NCBI GenBank assembly: GCA_965223465.1
Contig: OZ245025.1
Location: 3,313,493-3,377,492, forward strand
DNA length: 64,000 bases
Direction: 5' to 3'
Origin: JAAELZ01 sp965223465
Lineage (GTDB): Bacteria; Pseudomonadota; Gammaproteobacteria; Arenicellales; Poriferihabitantaceae
The translations under genes and the position numbers were made by a program. Each line of letters opens with the position of its first letter. The first letter of the stretch is position 1. The notes under the pieces are model-generated. The model was not told where the DNA came from. It worked only from the letters and a program-made list of their open reading frames with translations, and ran no database searches. This document shows positions 45,090 to 56,400 of the stretch, one piece after another.

Positions 45090-48000
45090 ATGAATATACA
45101 TAAATATTTTAGTATTAAAAAAATGAGCAAGCCGCTTTTTGAACTCACGCAGAAAACTAAAGCCAGTAAACCAAGAAAACCTAGAATAGCTGCGAATGGG
45201 ATTCTTTCTATTGTCATTTCTTGTGTTGGATTATTCGGAATGTCTATTGCGCAGGCGCAAACCTGCCCAGCCAATTCTTACCCGGCGACTTTTTCCTGGT
45301 CCTCCAGCCCTGGTACAGGGAACGAGTGGTTGACCAGTAATCAAAACACTGGGGACTCACAGACTTACACGGTCAATTATACCGGTGCTGGCGGGATAAC
45401 TGGAACAGTGGATGTGACGGTCACCTTGCAGGATCCAAACGGTGTGAATGGAGACAATAATTTTGTCTGTCCACTAGCGGCATGTGATGGGGTTACGACC
45501 CAAACAAACGACTTCGGTTTCGGAGGTGGCTATCTGAGCATTGGTCAAACAACATTGAATTCAGTCACTGAAACAGTTGGATTTGATTTTGGTTTTTCCG
45601 AATCGGTATACATGGAAAGCTTCACTATTGGTGATATCGATTCTGTGGGTTATAATTCCGGTGGCTTTGAACCAGATAGTTCGTTCCAGGATGTGGTCTC
45701 ATTTATCGCATCGAATGGTGGTAGCAATGTGCCGTTGACATTAACCGGCGGTTCGAATATGACTGTCACTGGCCAAACCGCCCAGGCGAATACGGCTGCC
45801 GGAGTAAACGGCGATCTTACTCATACAGATCCTGCCGGGATGCTTACCGTCTCGGCCAACGCCATTCTCGACACCTTCAGCCTGACCTACAACAACGGGC
45901 CGGTTGATGCAGCTAATGAACCAGGCAGCAATGGGGTGAGTAATGGGCATGCAATCGCGGTATCAGGATTTGATTTTTGTGTTCAAGGGGCTCCTCCAGA
46001 ACTCAGTATTACCAAAACCTCCAGCGCTAACGGCGGACCGGTTTCACCCGGCAACACGATTACTTACACGATTGAGGTGGAGAACACGGGGAGTAGCACC
46101 GTTACAGATGTGGTGCTCAGTGATGTGTTGCCGGCGGGCGTGTCCTATTCAGGAGGCGCTCAGAAGACTTACCCGGTAGGCGGCTCAGGAATTTTTACCC
46201 ATGATATGGGGGCAGCAACATTTGATGTCTCTGGCTTAACCCAATCTTACACCGTAACGTCTTCCGATATACCGGCGGGGGCAACGCTGGACACTTATGG
46301 GTTTACCACCACTGGGACCTCATCAGACTGGCTTTCAGATATTTCACTTAGCACGACTTATCCGGGGGGAACTGCCTACACACTGGCTGCAGGTATCTTC
46401 AGTAATATACCTGGCCCTGGTAATTGGAACGTCTCTCAAGGCCCTGGGTCATTTAGTGGGTCGGCGGAAGGCCTCTATCAATTTAATTGGGGTGATATTG
46501 TAGATGGTCTATTTGGTGTAGATGATAATTCGATTAGCACTGCACAATTTACTATTAACTATTCAAGCCCGCGTGCGCCGACCACAGATGCAGCCGGGGC
46601 ACCACCGAATTTAGTCACCGCCGCAGACAATATCGATTTGCTGCCCGGTGAAACCATGACCGTTACTTTTGATGTATTGGTTGATGATCCGCTTAACTCA
46701 TCAATTAATCAGTTGGCTAATACCGCTTCAGCCACCTCAGCGGAAATTACTACGCCTGTTACTGACACGGTAATCGACGGTGTGGCAAGGATGACGGTAA
46801 CTAAGACCCAGGTCAGTGGCGAGAATCCGGTAACCCAGCCAGGCACCTTGGGTTATGAGATTGTTATCCAGAATACCGGCGGGGTAACCCTGACGAATGT
46901 GGTGCCGACGGATACCTTACCGGATGGTAGTACGGGGACCTTAACGGGACCGGTAGAGACGGGTGGTACGGGTACGAATGGAGATGGACTGTTAGATGTT
47001 GGCGAGACGTGGACGTATACGATCTCTTATACGGTAACGCAGTCGGATGTAGATGCGGAATTAACTTTGGTGAACAGGGTGTCGGTGACAACCACGGAGA
47101 TACCCGTACCGGTAGAAGATACAGCAGTTACCGAGATCAGCGAGAATCCTGATATGTTGGTGACCAAGACGCAGACGGGTGGAGAGAATCCGGTGACCCA
47201 ACCTGGTGTACTGGACTACACGATTACGGTAGAGAACACGGGTAATCAGACGCTGACGAATGTGGTGCCGACGGATACCTTACCGGATGGTAGTACGGGC
47301 ACCTTAACGGGTCCGACAGGAGATACGGACAGTGATGGTGAGCTGGATATAACGGAGACGTGGACGTACACGATCTCTTATACGGTGACACAAGCGGATA
47401 TAGATGCAGGAGTGACACTGATCAATGAAGTATCAGTCCTGGTTTTTCAGGATATTCTGCGTGAAGATACAGCGGAGACAGAGATTACGCAGAACCCTGC
47501 GATGGAAGTGACCAAGACACAGACGGGTGGTGAGAATCCGGTGACCCAACCTGGTGTACTGGACTACACGATTACGGTAGAGAACACGGGTAATCAGACG
47601 CTGACGAATGTGGTCCCGACGGATACCTTACCGGATGGTAGTACGGGGACCTTAACGGGACCGGTAGAGACGGGAGGTACGGGTACGAATGGAGATGGAC
47701 TGTTAGATGTTGGCGAGACGTGGACGTATACGATCTCTTATACGGTAACGCAGTCGGATGTAGATGCGGAATTAACTTTGGTGAACAGGGTGTCGGTGAC
47801 AACCACGGAGATACCCGTACCGGTAGAAGATACAGCAGTTACCGAGATCAGCGAGAATCCTGATATGTTGGTGACCAAGACGCAGACGGGTGGAGAGAAT
47901 CCGGTGACCCAACCTGGTGTACTGGACTACACGATTACGGTAGAGAACACGGGTAATCAGACGCTGACGAATGTGGTGCCGACGGATACCTTACCGGATG

Positions 48001-51000
48001 GTAGTACGGGCACCTTAACGGGTCCGACAGGAGATACGGACAGTGATGGTGAGCTGGATATAACGGAGACGTGGACGTACACGATCTCTTATACGGTGAC
48101 ACAAGCGGATATAGATGCAGGAGTGACACTGATCAATGAAGTATCAGTCCTGGTTTTTCAGGATATTCTGCGTGAAGATACAGCGGAGACAGAGATTACA
48201 CAGAACCCTGCGATGGAAGTGACCAAGACACAGACGGGTGGTGAGAATCCGGTGACCCAACCTGGTGTACTGGACTACACGATTACGGTTGAGAACACGG
48301 GTAATCAGACGCTGACGAATGTGGTGCCGACGGATACCTTACCGGATGGTAGTACGGGGACCTTAACGGGACCGGTAGAGACGGGAGGTACGGGTACGAA
48401 TGGAGATGGACTGTTAGATGTTGGCGAGACGTGGACGTATACGATCTCTTATACGGTGACGCAGTCGGATGTAGATGCGGGTGCGAATCTGGTGAATACG
48501 GTATCGGTGGTAACGGATGAGATTCCGACGCCAGAAGAGGATGATGCGAGCACACCGGTGACGCTAAACCCTGCGATGGAAGTGACCAAGACACAGACGG
48601 GTGGTGAGAATCCGGTGACCCAACCTGGTGTACTGGACTATACGATTACGGTAGAGAACACGGGTAATCAGACGCTGACGAATGTGGTGCCGACGGATAC
48701 CTTACCGGATGGTAGTACGGGCACCTTAACGGGACCGGTTGAGACGGGTGGTACGGGTACGAATGGAGATGGACTGTTAGATGTTGGCGAGACGTGGACG
48801 TATACGATCTCTTATACGGTAACGCAGTCGGATGTAGATGCGGAATTAACTTTGGTGAACAGGGTGTCGGTGACAACCACGGAGATACCCGTACCGGTAG
48901 AAGATACAGCAGTTACCGAGATCAGCGAGAATCCTGATATGTTGGTGACCAAGACGCAGACGGGTGGAGAGAATCCGGTGACCCAACCTGGTGTACTGGA
49001 CTACACGATTACGGTAGAGAACACGGGTAATCAGACGCTGACGAATGTGGTGCCGACGGATACCTTACCGGATGGTAGTACGGGCACCTTAACGGGTCCG
49101 ACAGGAGATACGGACAGTGATGGTGAGCTGGATATAACGGAGACGTGGACGTACACGATCTCTTATACGGTGACACAAGCGGATATAGATGCAGGAGTGA
49201 CACTGATCAATGAAGTATCAGTCCTGGTTTTTCAGGATATTCTGCGTGAAGATACAGCGGAGACAGAGATTACACAGAACCCTGCGATGGAAGTGACCAA
49301 GACACAGACGGGTGGTGAGAATCCGGTGACCCAACCTGGTGTACTGGACTACACGATTACGGTAGAGAACACGGGTAATCAGACGCTGACGAATGTGGTG
49401 CCGACGGATACCTTACCGGATGGTAGTACGGGGACCTTAACGGGACCGGTAGAGACGGGAGGTACGGGTACGAATGGAGATGGACTGTTAGATGTTGGCG
49501 AGACGTGGACGTATACGATCTCTTATACGGTAACGCAGTCGGATGTAGATGCGGAATTAACTTTGGTGAACAGGGTGTCGGTGACAACCACGGAGATACC
49601 CGTACCGGTAGAAGATACAGCAGTTACCGAGATCAGCGAGAATCCTGATATGTTGGTGACCAAGACGCAGACGGGTGGAGAGAATCCGGTGACCCAACCT
49701 GGTGTACTGGACTACACGATTACGGTAGAGAACACGGGTAATCAGACGCTGACGAATGTGGTGCCGACGGATACCTTACCGGATGGTAGTACGGGCACCT
49801 TAACGGGTCCGACAGGAGATACGGACAGTGATGGTGAGCTGGATATAACGGAGACGTGGACGTACACGATCTCTTATACGGTGACACAAGCGGATATAGA
49901 TGCAGGAGTGACACTGATCAATGAAGTATCAGTCCTGGTTTTTCAGGATATTCTGCGTGAAGATACAGCGGAGACAGAGATTACGCAGAACCCTGCGATG
50001 GAAGTGACCAAGACACAGACGGGTGGTGAGAATCCGGTGACCCAACCTGGTGTACTGGACTACACGATTACGGTAGAGAACACGGGTAATCAGACGCTGA
50101 CGAATGTGGTCCCGACGGATACCTTACCGGATGGTAGTACGGGGACCTTAACGGGACCGGTAGAGACGGGTGGTACGGGTACGAATGGAGATGGACTGTT
50201 AGATGTTGGCGAGACGTGGACGTATACGATCTCTTATACGGTAACGCAGTCGGATGTAGATGCGGAATTAACTTTGGTGAACAGGGTGTCGGTGACAACC
50301 ACGGAGATACCCGTACCGGTAGAAGATACAGCAGTTACCGAGATCAGCGAGAATCCTGATATGTTGGTGACCAAGACGCAGACGGGTGGAGAGAATCCGG
50401 TGACCCAACCTGGTGTACTGGACTACACGATTACGGTAGAGAACACGGGTAATCAGACGCTGACGAATGTGGTGCCGACGGATACCTTACCGGATGGTAG
50501 TACGGGCACCTTAACGGGTCCGACAGGAGATACGGACAGTGATGGTGAGCTGGATATAACGGAGACGTGGACGTACACGATCTCTTATACGGTGACACAA
50601 GCGGATATAGATGCAGGAGTGACACTGATCAATGAAGTATCAGTCCTGGTTTTTCAGGATATTCTGCGTGAAGATACAGCGGAGACAGAGATTACACAGA
50701 ACCCTGCGATGGAAGTGACCAAGACACAGACGGGTGGTGAGAATCCGGTGACCCAACCTGGTGTACTGGACTACACGATTACGGTTGAGAACACGGGTAA
50801 TCAGACGCTGACGAATGTGGTGCCGACGGATACCTTACCGGATGGTAGTACGGGGACCTTAACGGGACCGGTAGAGACGGGAGGTACGGGTACGAATGGA
50901 GATGGACTGTTAGATGTTGGCGAGACGTGGACGTATACGATCTCTTATACGGTGACGCAGTCGGATGTAGATGCGGGTGCGAATCTGGTGAATACGGTAT

Positions 51001-54000
51001 CGGTGGTAACGGATGAGATTCCGACGCCAGAAGAGGATGATGCGAGCACACCGGTGACGCTAAACCCTGCGATGGAAGTGACCAAGACACAGACGGGTGG
51101 TGAGAATCCGGTGACCCAACCTGGTGTACTGGACTATACGATTACGGTAGAGAACACGGGTAATCAGACGCTGACGAATGTGGTCCCGACGGATACCTTA
51201 CCGGATGGTAGTACGGGCACCTTAACGGGACCGGTTGAGACGGGTGGTACGGGTACGAATGGAGATGGACTGTTAGATGTTGGCGAGACGTGGACGTATA
51301 CGATCTCTTATACGGTAACGCAGTCGGATGTAGATGCGGAATTAACTTTGGTGAACAGGGTGTCGGTGACAACCACGGAGATACCCGTACCGGTAGAAGA
51401 TACAGCAGTTACCGAGATCAGCGAGAATCCTGATATGTTGGTGACCAAGACGCAGACGGGTGGAGAGAATCCGGTGACCCAACCTGGTGTACTGGACTAC
51501 ACGATTACGGTAGAGAACACGGGTAATCAGACGCTGACGAATGTGGTGCCGACGGATACCTTACCGGATGGTAGTACGGGCACCTTAACGGGTCCGACAG
51601 GAGATACGGACAGTGATGGTGAGCTGGATATAACGGAGACGTGGACGTACACGATCTCTTATACGGTGACACAAGCGGATATAGATGCAGGAGTGACACT
51701 GATCAATGAAGTATCAGTCCTGGTTTTTCAGGATATTCTGCGTGAAGATACAGCGGAGACAGAGATTACACAGAACCCTGCGATGGAAGTGACCAAGACA
51801 CAGACGGGTGGTGAGAATCCGGTGACCCAACCTGGTGTACTGGACTACACGATTACGGTTGAGAACACGGGTAATCAGACGCTGACGAATGTGGTGCCGA
51901 CGGATACCTTACCGGATGGTAGTACGGGGACCTTAACGGGACCGGTAGAGACGGGAGGTACGGGTACGAATGGAGATGGACTGTTAGATGTTGGCGAGAC
52001 GTGGACGTATACGATCTCTTATACGGTGACGCAGTCGGATGTAGATGCGGGTGCGAATCTGGTGAATACGGTATCGGTGGTAACGGATGAGATTCCGACG
52101 CCAGAAGAGGATGATGCGAGCACACCGGTGACGCTAAACCCTGCGATGGAAGTGACCAAGACACAGACGGGTGGTGAGAATCCGGTGACCCAACCTGGTG
52201 TACTGGACTATACGATTACGGTAGAGAACACGGGTAATCAGACGCTGACGAATGTGGTCCCGACGGATACCTTACCGGATGGTAGTACGGGCACCTTAAC
52301 GGGACCGGTTGAGACGGGTGGTACGGGTACGAATGGAGATGGACTGTTAGATGTTGGCGAGACGTGGACGTATACGATCTCTTATACGGTAACGCAGTCG
52401 GATGTAGATGCGGAATTAACTTTGGTGAACAGGGTGTCGGTGACAACCACGGAGATACCCGTACCGGTAGAAGATACAGCAGTTACCGAGATCAGCGAGA
52501 ATCCTGATATGTTGGTGACCAAGACGCAGACGGGTGGAGAGAATCCGGTGACCCAACCTGGTGTACTGGACTACACGATTACGGTTGAGAACACGGGTAA
52601 TCAGACGCTGACGAATGTGGTGCCGACGGATACCTTACCGGATGGTAGTACGGGGACCTTAACGGGACCGGTAGAGACGGGAGGTACGGGTACGAATGGA
52701 GATGGACTGTTAGATGTTGGCGAGACGTGGACGTATACGATCTCTTATACGGTGACGCAGTCGGATGTAGATGCGGGTGCGAATCTGGTGAATACGGTAT
52801 CGGTGGTAACGGATGAGATTCCGACGCCAGAAGAGGATGATGCGAGCACACCGGTGACGCTAAACCCTGCGATGGAAGTGACCAAGACACAGACGGGTGG
52901 TGAGAATCCGGTGACCCAACCTGGTGTACTGGACTATACGATTACGGTAGAGAACACGGGTAATCAGACGCTGACGAATGTGGTCCCGACGGATACCTTA
53001 CCGGATGGTAGTACGGGCACCTTAACGGGACCGGTTGAGACGGGTGGTACGGGTACGAATGGAGATGGACTGTTAGATGTTGGCGAGACGTGGACGTATA
53101 CGATCTCTTATACGGTAACGCAGTCGGATGTAGATGCGGAATTAACTTTGGTGAACAGGGTGTCGGTGACAACCACGGAGATACCCGTACCGGTAGAAGA
53201 TACAGCAGTTACCGAGATCAGCGAGAATCCTGATATGTTGGTGACCAAGACGCAGACGGGTGGAGAGAATCCGGTGACCCAACCTGGTGTACTGGACTAC
53301 ACGATTACGGTTGAGAACACGGGTAATCAGACGCTGACGAATGTGGTGCCGACGGATACCTTACCGGATGGTAGTACGGGGACCTTAACGGGACCGGTAG
53401 AGACGGGAGGTACGGGTACGAATGGAGATGGACTGTTAGATGTTGGCGAGACGTGGACGTATACGATCTCTTATACGGTGACGCAGTCGGATGTAGATGC
53501 GGGTGCGAATCTGGTGAATACGGTATCGGTGGTAACGGATGAGATTCCGACGCCAGAAGAGGATGATGCGAGCACACCGGTGACGCTAAACCCTGCGATG
53601 GAAGTGACCAAGACACAGACGGGTGGTGAGAATCCGGTGACCCAACCTGGTGTACTGGACTATACGATTACGGTAGAGAACACGGGTAATCAGACGCTGA
53701 CGAATGTGGTCCCGACGGATACCTTACCGGATGGTAGTACGGGGACCTTAACGGGACCGGTAGAGACGGGAGGTACGGGTACGAATGGAGATGGACTGTT
53801 AGATGTTGGCGAGACGTGGACGTATACGATCTCTTATACGGTAACGCAGTCGGATGTAGATGCGGAATTAACTTTGGTGAACAGGGTGTCGGTGACAACC
53901 ACGGAGATACCCGTACCGGTAGAAGATACAGCAGTTACCGAGATCAGCGAGAATCCTGATATGTTGGTGACCAAGACGCAGACGGGTGGAGAGAATCCGG

Positions 54001-54164
54001 TGACCCAACCTGGTGTACTGGACTACACGATTACGGTAGAGAACACGGGAGTGCCGACGGATACACCGGATGGTAGTACGGGCACCTTAACGGGACCGGT
54101 TGAGACGGGAGGTACGGGTACGACGCTGGCGAGACGTGGACGTATACGATCTCTTATACGGTGA
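45090..54164 (+). CDS. giant secreted DUF11-repeat protein (N-terminal part; frame broken at the end)
   Basis: The 3,024-codon frame has a basic N-terminus and a hydrophobic signal segment ending near SIAQAQ (about residue 57). Residues about 58-300 are a unique domain; one or two degenerate DUF11/TIGR01451 domains follow (LSITKTSSANGGPVSPGNTI). From about residue 568 come near-identical Ig-like repeats of 116 or 121 residues (VTKTQTGGENPVTQPGVLDY, LTNVVPTDTLPDGSTGTLTG). Each has an EF-hand-like loop; in type B it is canonical (DTDSDGELDITE). This is typical of long cell-surface stalks or adhesins. The frame fails in the damaged unit at 54,042-54,240, and the same protein clearly continues at 54,211 and beyond. 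No cell-wall or type I secretion signal is seen in the window. Confidence 0.88.
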   Translation: MNIHKYFSIKKMSKPLFELTQKTKASKPRKPRIAANGILSIVISCVGLFGMSIAQAQTCPANSYPATFSWSSSPGTGNEWLTSNQNTGDSQTYTVNYTGAGGITGTVDVTVTLQDPNGVNGDNNFVCPLAACDGVTTQTNDFGFGGGYLSIGQTTLNSVTETVGFDFGFSESVYMESFTIGDIDSVGYNSGGFEPDSSFQDVVSFIASNGGSNVPLTLTGGSNMTVTGQTAQANTAAGVNGDLTHTDPAGMLTVSANAILDTFSLTYNNGPVDAANEPGSNGVSNGHAIAVSGFDFCVQGAPPELSITKTSSANGGPVSPGNTITYTIEVENTGSSTVTDVVLSDVLPAGVSYSGGAQKTYPVGGSGIFTHDMGAATFDVSGLTQSYTVTSSDIPAGATLDTYGFTTTGTSSDWLSDISLSTTYPGGTAYTLAAGIFSNIPGPGNWNVSQGPGSFSGSAEGLYQFNWGDIVDGLFGVDDNSISTAQFTINYSSPRAPTTDAAGAPPNLVTAADNIDLLPGETMTVTFDVLVDDPLNSSINQLANTASATSAEITTPVTDTVIDGVARMTVTKTQVSGENPVTQPGTLGYEIVIQNTGGVTLTNVVPTDTLPDGSTGTLTGPVETGGTGTNGDGLLDVGETWTYTISYTVTQSDVDAELTLVNRVSVTTTEIPVPVEDTAVTEISENPDMLVTKTQTGGENPVTQPGVLDYTITVENTGNQTLTNVVPTDTLPDGSTGTLTGPTGDTDSDGELDITETWTYTISYTVTQADIDAGVTLINEVSVLVFQDILREDTAETEITQNPAMEVTKTQTGGENPVTQPGVLDYTITVENTGNQTLTNVVPTDTLPDGSTGTLTGPVETGGTGTNGDGLLDVGETWTYTISYTVTQSDVDAELTLVNRVSVTTTEIPVPVEDTAVTEISENPDMLVTKTQTGGENPVTQPGVLDYTITVENTGNQTLTNVVPTDTLPDGSTGTLTGPTGDTDSDGELDITETWTYTISYTVTQADIDAGVTLINEVSVLVFQDILREDTAETEITQNPAMEVTKTQTGGENPVTQPGVLDYTITVENTGNQTLTNVVPTDTLPDGSTGTLTGPVETGGTGTNGDGLLDVGETWTYTISYTVTQSDVDAGANLVNTVSVVTDEIPTPEEDDASTPVTLNPAMEVTKTQTGGENPVTQPGVLDYTITVENTGNQTLTNVVPTDTLPDGSTGTLTGPVETGGTGTNGDGLLDVGETWTYTISYTVTQSDVDAELTLVNRVSVTTTEIPVPVEDTAVTEISENPDMLVTKTQTGGENPVTQPGVLDYTITVENTGNQTLTNVVPTDTLPDGSTGTLTGPTGDTDSDGELDITETWTYTISYTVTQADIDAGVTLINEVSVLVFQDILREDTAETEITQNPAMEVTKTQTGGENPVTQPGVLDYTITVENTGNQTLTNVVPTDTLPDGSTGTLTGPVETGGTGTNGDGLLDVGETWTYTISYTVTQSDVDAELTLVNRVSVTTTEIPVPVEDTAVTEISENPDMLVTKTQTGGENPVTQPGVLDYTITVENTGNQTLTNVVPTDTLPDGSTGTLTGPTGDTDSDGELDITETWTYTISYTVTQADIDAGVTLINEVSVLVFQDILREDTAETEITQNPAMEVTKTQTGGENPVTQPGVLDYTITVENTGNQTLTNVVPTDTLPDGSTGTLTGPVETGGTGTNGDGLLDVGETWTYTISYTVTQSDVDAELTLVNRVSVTTTEIPVPVEDTAVTEISENPDMLVTKTQTGGENPVTQPGVLDYTITVENTGNQTLTNVVPTDTLPDGSTGTLTGPTGDTDSDGELDITETWTYTISYTVTQADIDAGVTLINEVSVLVFQDILREDTAETEITQNPAMEVTKTQTGGENPVTQPGVLDYTITVENTGNQTLTNVVPTDTLPDGSTGTLTGPVETGGTGTNGDGLLDVGETWTYTISYTVTQSDVDAGANLVNTVSVVTDEIPTPEEDDASTPVTLNPAMEVTKTQTGGENPVTQPGVLDYTITVENTGNQTLTNVVPTDTLPDGSTGTLTGPVETGGTGTNGDGLLDVGETWTYTISYTVTQSDVDAELTLVNRVSVTTTEIPVPVEDTAVTEISENPDMLVTKTQTGGENPVTQPGVLDYTITVENTGNQTLTNVVPTDTLPDGSTGTLTGPTGDTDSDGELDITETWTYTISYTVTQADIDAGVTLINEVSVLVFQDILREDTAETEITQNPAMEVTKTQTGGENPVTQPGVLDYTITVENTGNQTLTNVVPTDTLPDGSTGTLTGPVETGGTGTNGDGLLDVGETWTYTISYTVTQSDVDAGANLVNTVSVVTDEIPTPEEDDASTPVTLNPAMEVTKTQTGGENPVTQPGVLDYTITVENTGNQTLTNVVPTDTLPDGSTGTLTGPVETGGTGTNGDGLLDVGETWTYTISYTVTQSDVDAELTLVNRVSVTTTEIPVPVEDTAVTEISENPDMLVTKTQTGGENPVTQPGVLDYTITVENTGNQTLTNVVPTDTLPDGSTGTLTGPVETGGTGTNGDGLLDVGETWTYTISYTVTQSDVDAGANLVNTVSVVTDEIPTPEEDDASTPVTLNPAMEVTKTQTGGENPVTQPGVLDYTITVENTGNQTLTNVVPTDTLPDGSTGTLTGPVETGGTGTNGDGLLDVGETWTYTISYTVTQSDVDAELTLVNRVSVTTTEIPVPVEDTAVTEISENPDMLVTKTQTGGENPVTQPGVLDYTITVENTGNQTLTNVVPTDTLPDGSTGTLTGPVETGGTGTNGDGLLDVGETWTYTISYTVTQSDVDAGANLVNTVSVVTDEIPTPEEDDASTPVTLNPAMEVTKTQTGGENPVTQPGVLDYTITVENTGNQTLTNVVPTDTLPDGSTGTLTGPVETGGTGTNGDGLLDVGETWTYTISYTVTQSDVDAELTLVNRVSVTTTEIPVPVEDTAVTEISENPDMLVTKTQTGGENPVTQPGVLDYTITVENTGVPTDTPDGSTGTLTGPVETGGTGTTLARRGRIRSLIR

Positions 54165-56400
54165 CGCAGTCGGATGTAGAATCTGGTGAATACGGTATCG
54201 GTGGTAACGGATGAGATTCCGACGCCAGAAGAGGATGCCGAGCACACCGGTGACGCTAAACCCTGCGATGGAAGTGACCAAGACACAGACGGGTGGTGAG
54301 AATCCGGTGACCCAACCTGGTGTACTGGACTACACGATTACGGTTGAGAACACGGGTAATCAGACGCTGACGAATGTGGTCCCGACGGATACCTTACCGG
54401 ATGGTAGTACGGGGACCTTAACGGGACCGGTAGAGACGGGTGGTACGGGTACGAATGGAGATGGACTGTTAGATGTTGGCGAGACGTGGACGTATACGAT
54501 CTCTTATACGGTAACGCAGTCGGATGTAGATGCGGAATTAACTTTGGTGAACAGGGTGTCGGTGACAACCACGGAGATACCCGTACCGGTAGAAGATACA
54601 GCAGTTACCGAGATCAGCGAGAATCCTGATATGTTGGTGACCAAGACGCAGACGGGTGGAGAGAATCCGGTGACCCAACCTGGTGTACTGGACTACACGA
54701 TTACGGTAGAGAACACGGGTAATCAGACGCTGACGAATGTGGTGCCGACGGATACCTTACCGGATGGTAGTACGGGGACCTTAACGGGTCCGACAGGAGA
54801 TACGGACAGTGATGGTGAGCTGGATATAACGGAGACGTGGACGTATACGATCTCTTATACGGTGACGCAGTCGGATGTAGATGCAGGAGTGACACTGATC
54901 AATGAAGTATCAGTCCTGGTTTTTCAGGATATTCTGCGTGAAGATACAGCGGAGACAGAGATTACGCTAAACCCTGCGATGGAAGTGACCAAGACACAGA
55001 CGGGTGGTGAGAATCCGGTGACCCAACCTGGTGTACTGGACTACACGATTACGGTAGAGAACACGGGTAATCAGACGCTGACGAATGTGGTGCCGACGGA
55101 TACCTTACCGGATGGTAGTACGGGGACCTTAACGGGACCGGTAGAGACGGGAGGTACGGGTACGAATGGAGATGGACTGTTAGATGTTGGCGAGACGTGG
55201 ACGTATACGATCTCTTATACGGTAACGCAGTCGGATGTAGATGCGGAATTAACTTTGGTGAACAGGGTGTCGGTGACAACCACGGAGATACCCGTACCGG
55301 TAGAAGATACAGCAGTTACCGAGATCAGCGAGAATCCTGATATGTTGGTGACCAAGACGCAGACGGGTGGAGAGAATCCGGTGACCCAACCTGGTGTACT
55401 GGACTACACGATTACGGTAGAGAACACGGGTAATCAGACGCTGACGAATGTGGTCCCGACGGATACCTTACCGGATGGTAGTACGGGGACCTTAACGGGT
55501 CCGACAGGAGATACGGACAGTGATGGTGAGCTGGATATAACGGAGACGTGGACGTATACGATCTCTTATACGGTGACGCAGTCGGATGTAGATGCGGGTG
55601 CGAATCTGGTGAATACGGTATCGGTGGTAACGGATGAGATTCCGACGCCAGAAGAGGATGATGCGAGCACACCGGTGACGCTAAACCCTGCGATGGAAGT
55701 GACCAAGACACAGACGGGTGGTGAGAATCCGGTGACCCAACCTGGTGTACTGGACTATACGATTACGGTAGAGAACACGGGTAATCAGACGCTGACGAAT
55801 GTGGTCCCGACGGATACCTTACCGGATGGTAGTACGGGCACCTTAACGGGACCGGTTGAGACGGGTGGTACGGGTACGAATGGAGATGGACTGTTAGATG
55901 TTGGCGAGACGTGGACGTATACGATCTCTTATACGGTGACGCAGTCGGATGTAGATGCGGGTGTGGATCTGGTGAATACGGTATCGGTGGTAACGGATGA
56001 GATTCCGACGCCAGAAGAAGATGATGCGAGCACACCGGTGACGCTAAACCCTGCGATGGAAGTGACCAAGACACAGACGGGTGGTGAGAATCCGGTGACC
56101 CAACCTGGTGTACTGGACTACACGATTACGGTTGAGAACACGGGTAATCAGACGCTGACGAATGTGGTGCCGACGGATACCTTACCGGATGGTAGTACGG
56201 GCACCTTAACGGGACCGGTTGAGACGGGTGGTACGGGTACGAATGGAGATGGACTGTTAGATGTTGGCGAGACGTGGACGTATACGATCTCTTATACGGT
56301 GACGCAGTCGGATGTAGATGCGGGTGTGGATCTGGTGAATACGGTATCGGTGGTAACGGATGAGATTCCGACGCCAGAAGAAGATGATGCGAGTACGCCG
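46791..56400 (+). repeat. tandem repeat array 1: DUF11-like units, three types (348 or 363 bp)
   Basis: Type A (363 bp, AELTLVNRVSV), type B (348 bp, PTGDTDSDGELD) and type C (363 bp, AGANLVNTVSV) follow each other in the order A B A B C A B A B A B C A B C A C A C A, then a damaged unit, then A, B-like, A, a B/C hybrid and two C-like units (GVDLVNT). The first A is 360 bp. Synonymous variants (GTG/GTC, GGT/GGA, GTA/GTT) are shuffled among copies, showing gene conversion or unequal exchange. Confidence 0.9.
54042..54240 (+). other. damaged repeat unit causing the frame break
   Basis: Compared with intact units, this one lacks about 21 bases after GAGAACACGGG, about 20 bases after GGTACGGGTACG, about 12 bases after CGGATGTAGA and a few in GAGGATGATGCG. 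Several small deletions in one unit, with perfect flanks, look like consensus error in a long repeat; true decay is the alternative. Confidence 0.7.

Noticed and set aside
54042..54240. Programmed frameshift joining the 45,090 and 54,211 frames
   Set aside because: There is no slippery heptamer; several separate deletions relative to sister units explain the frame loss.
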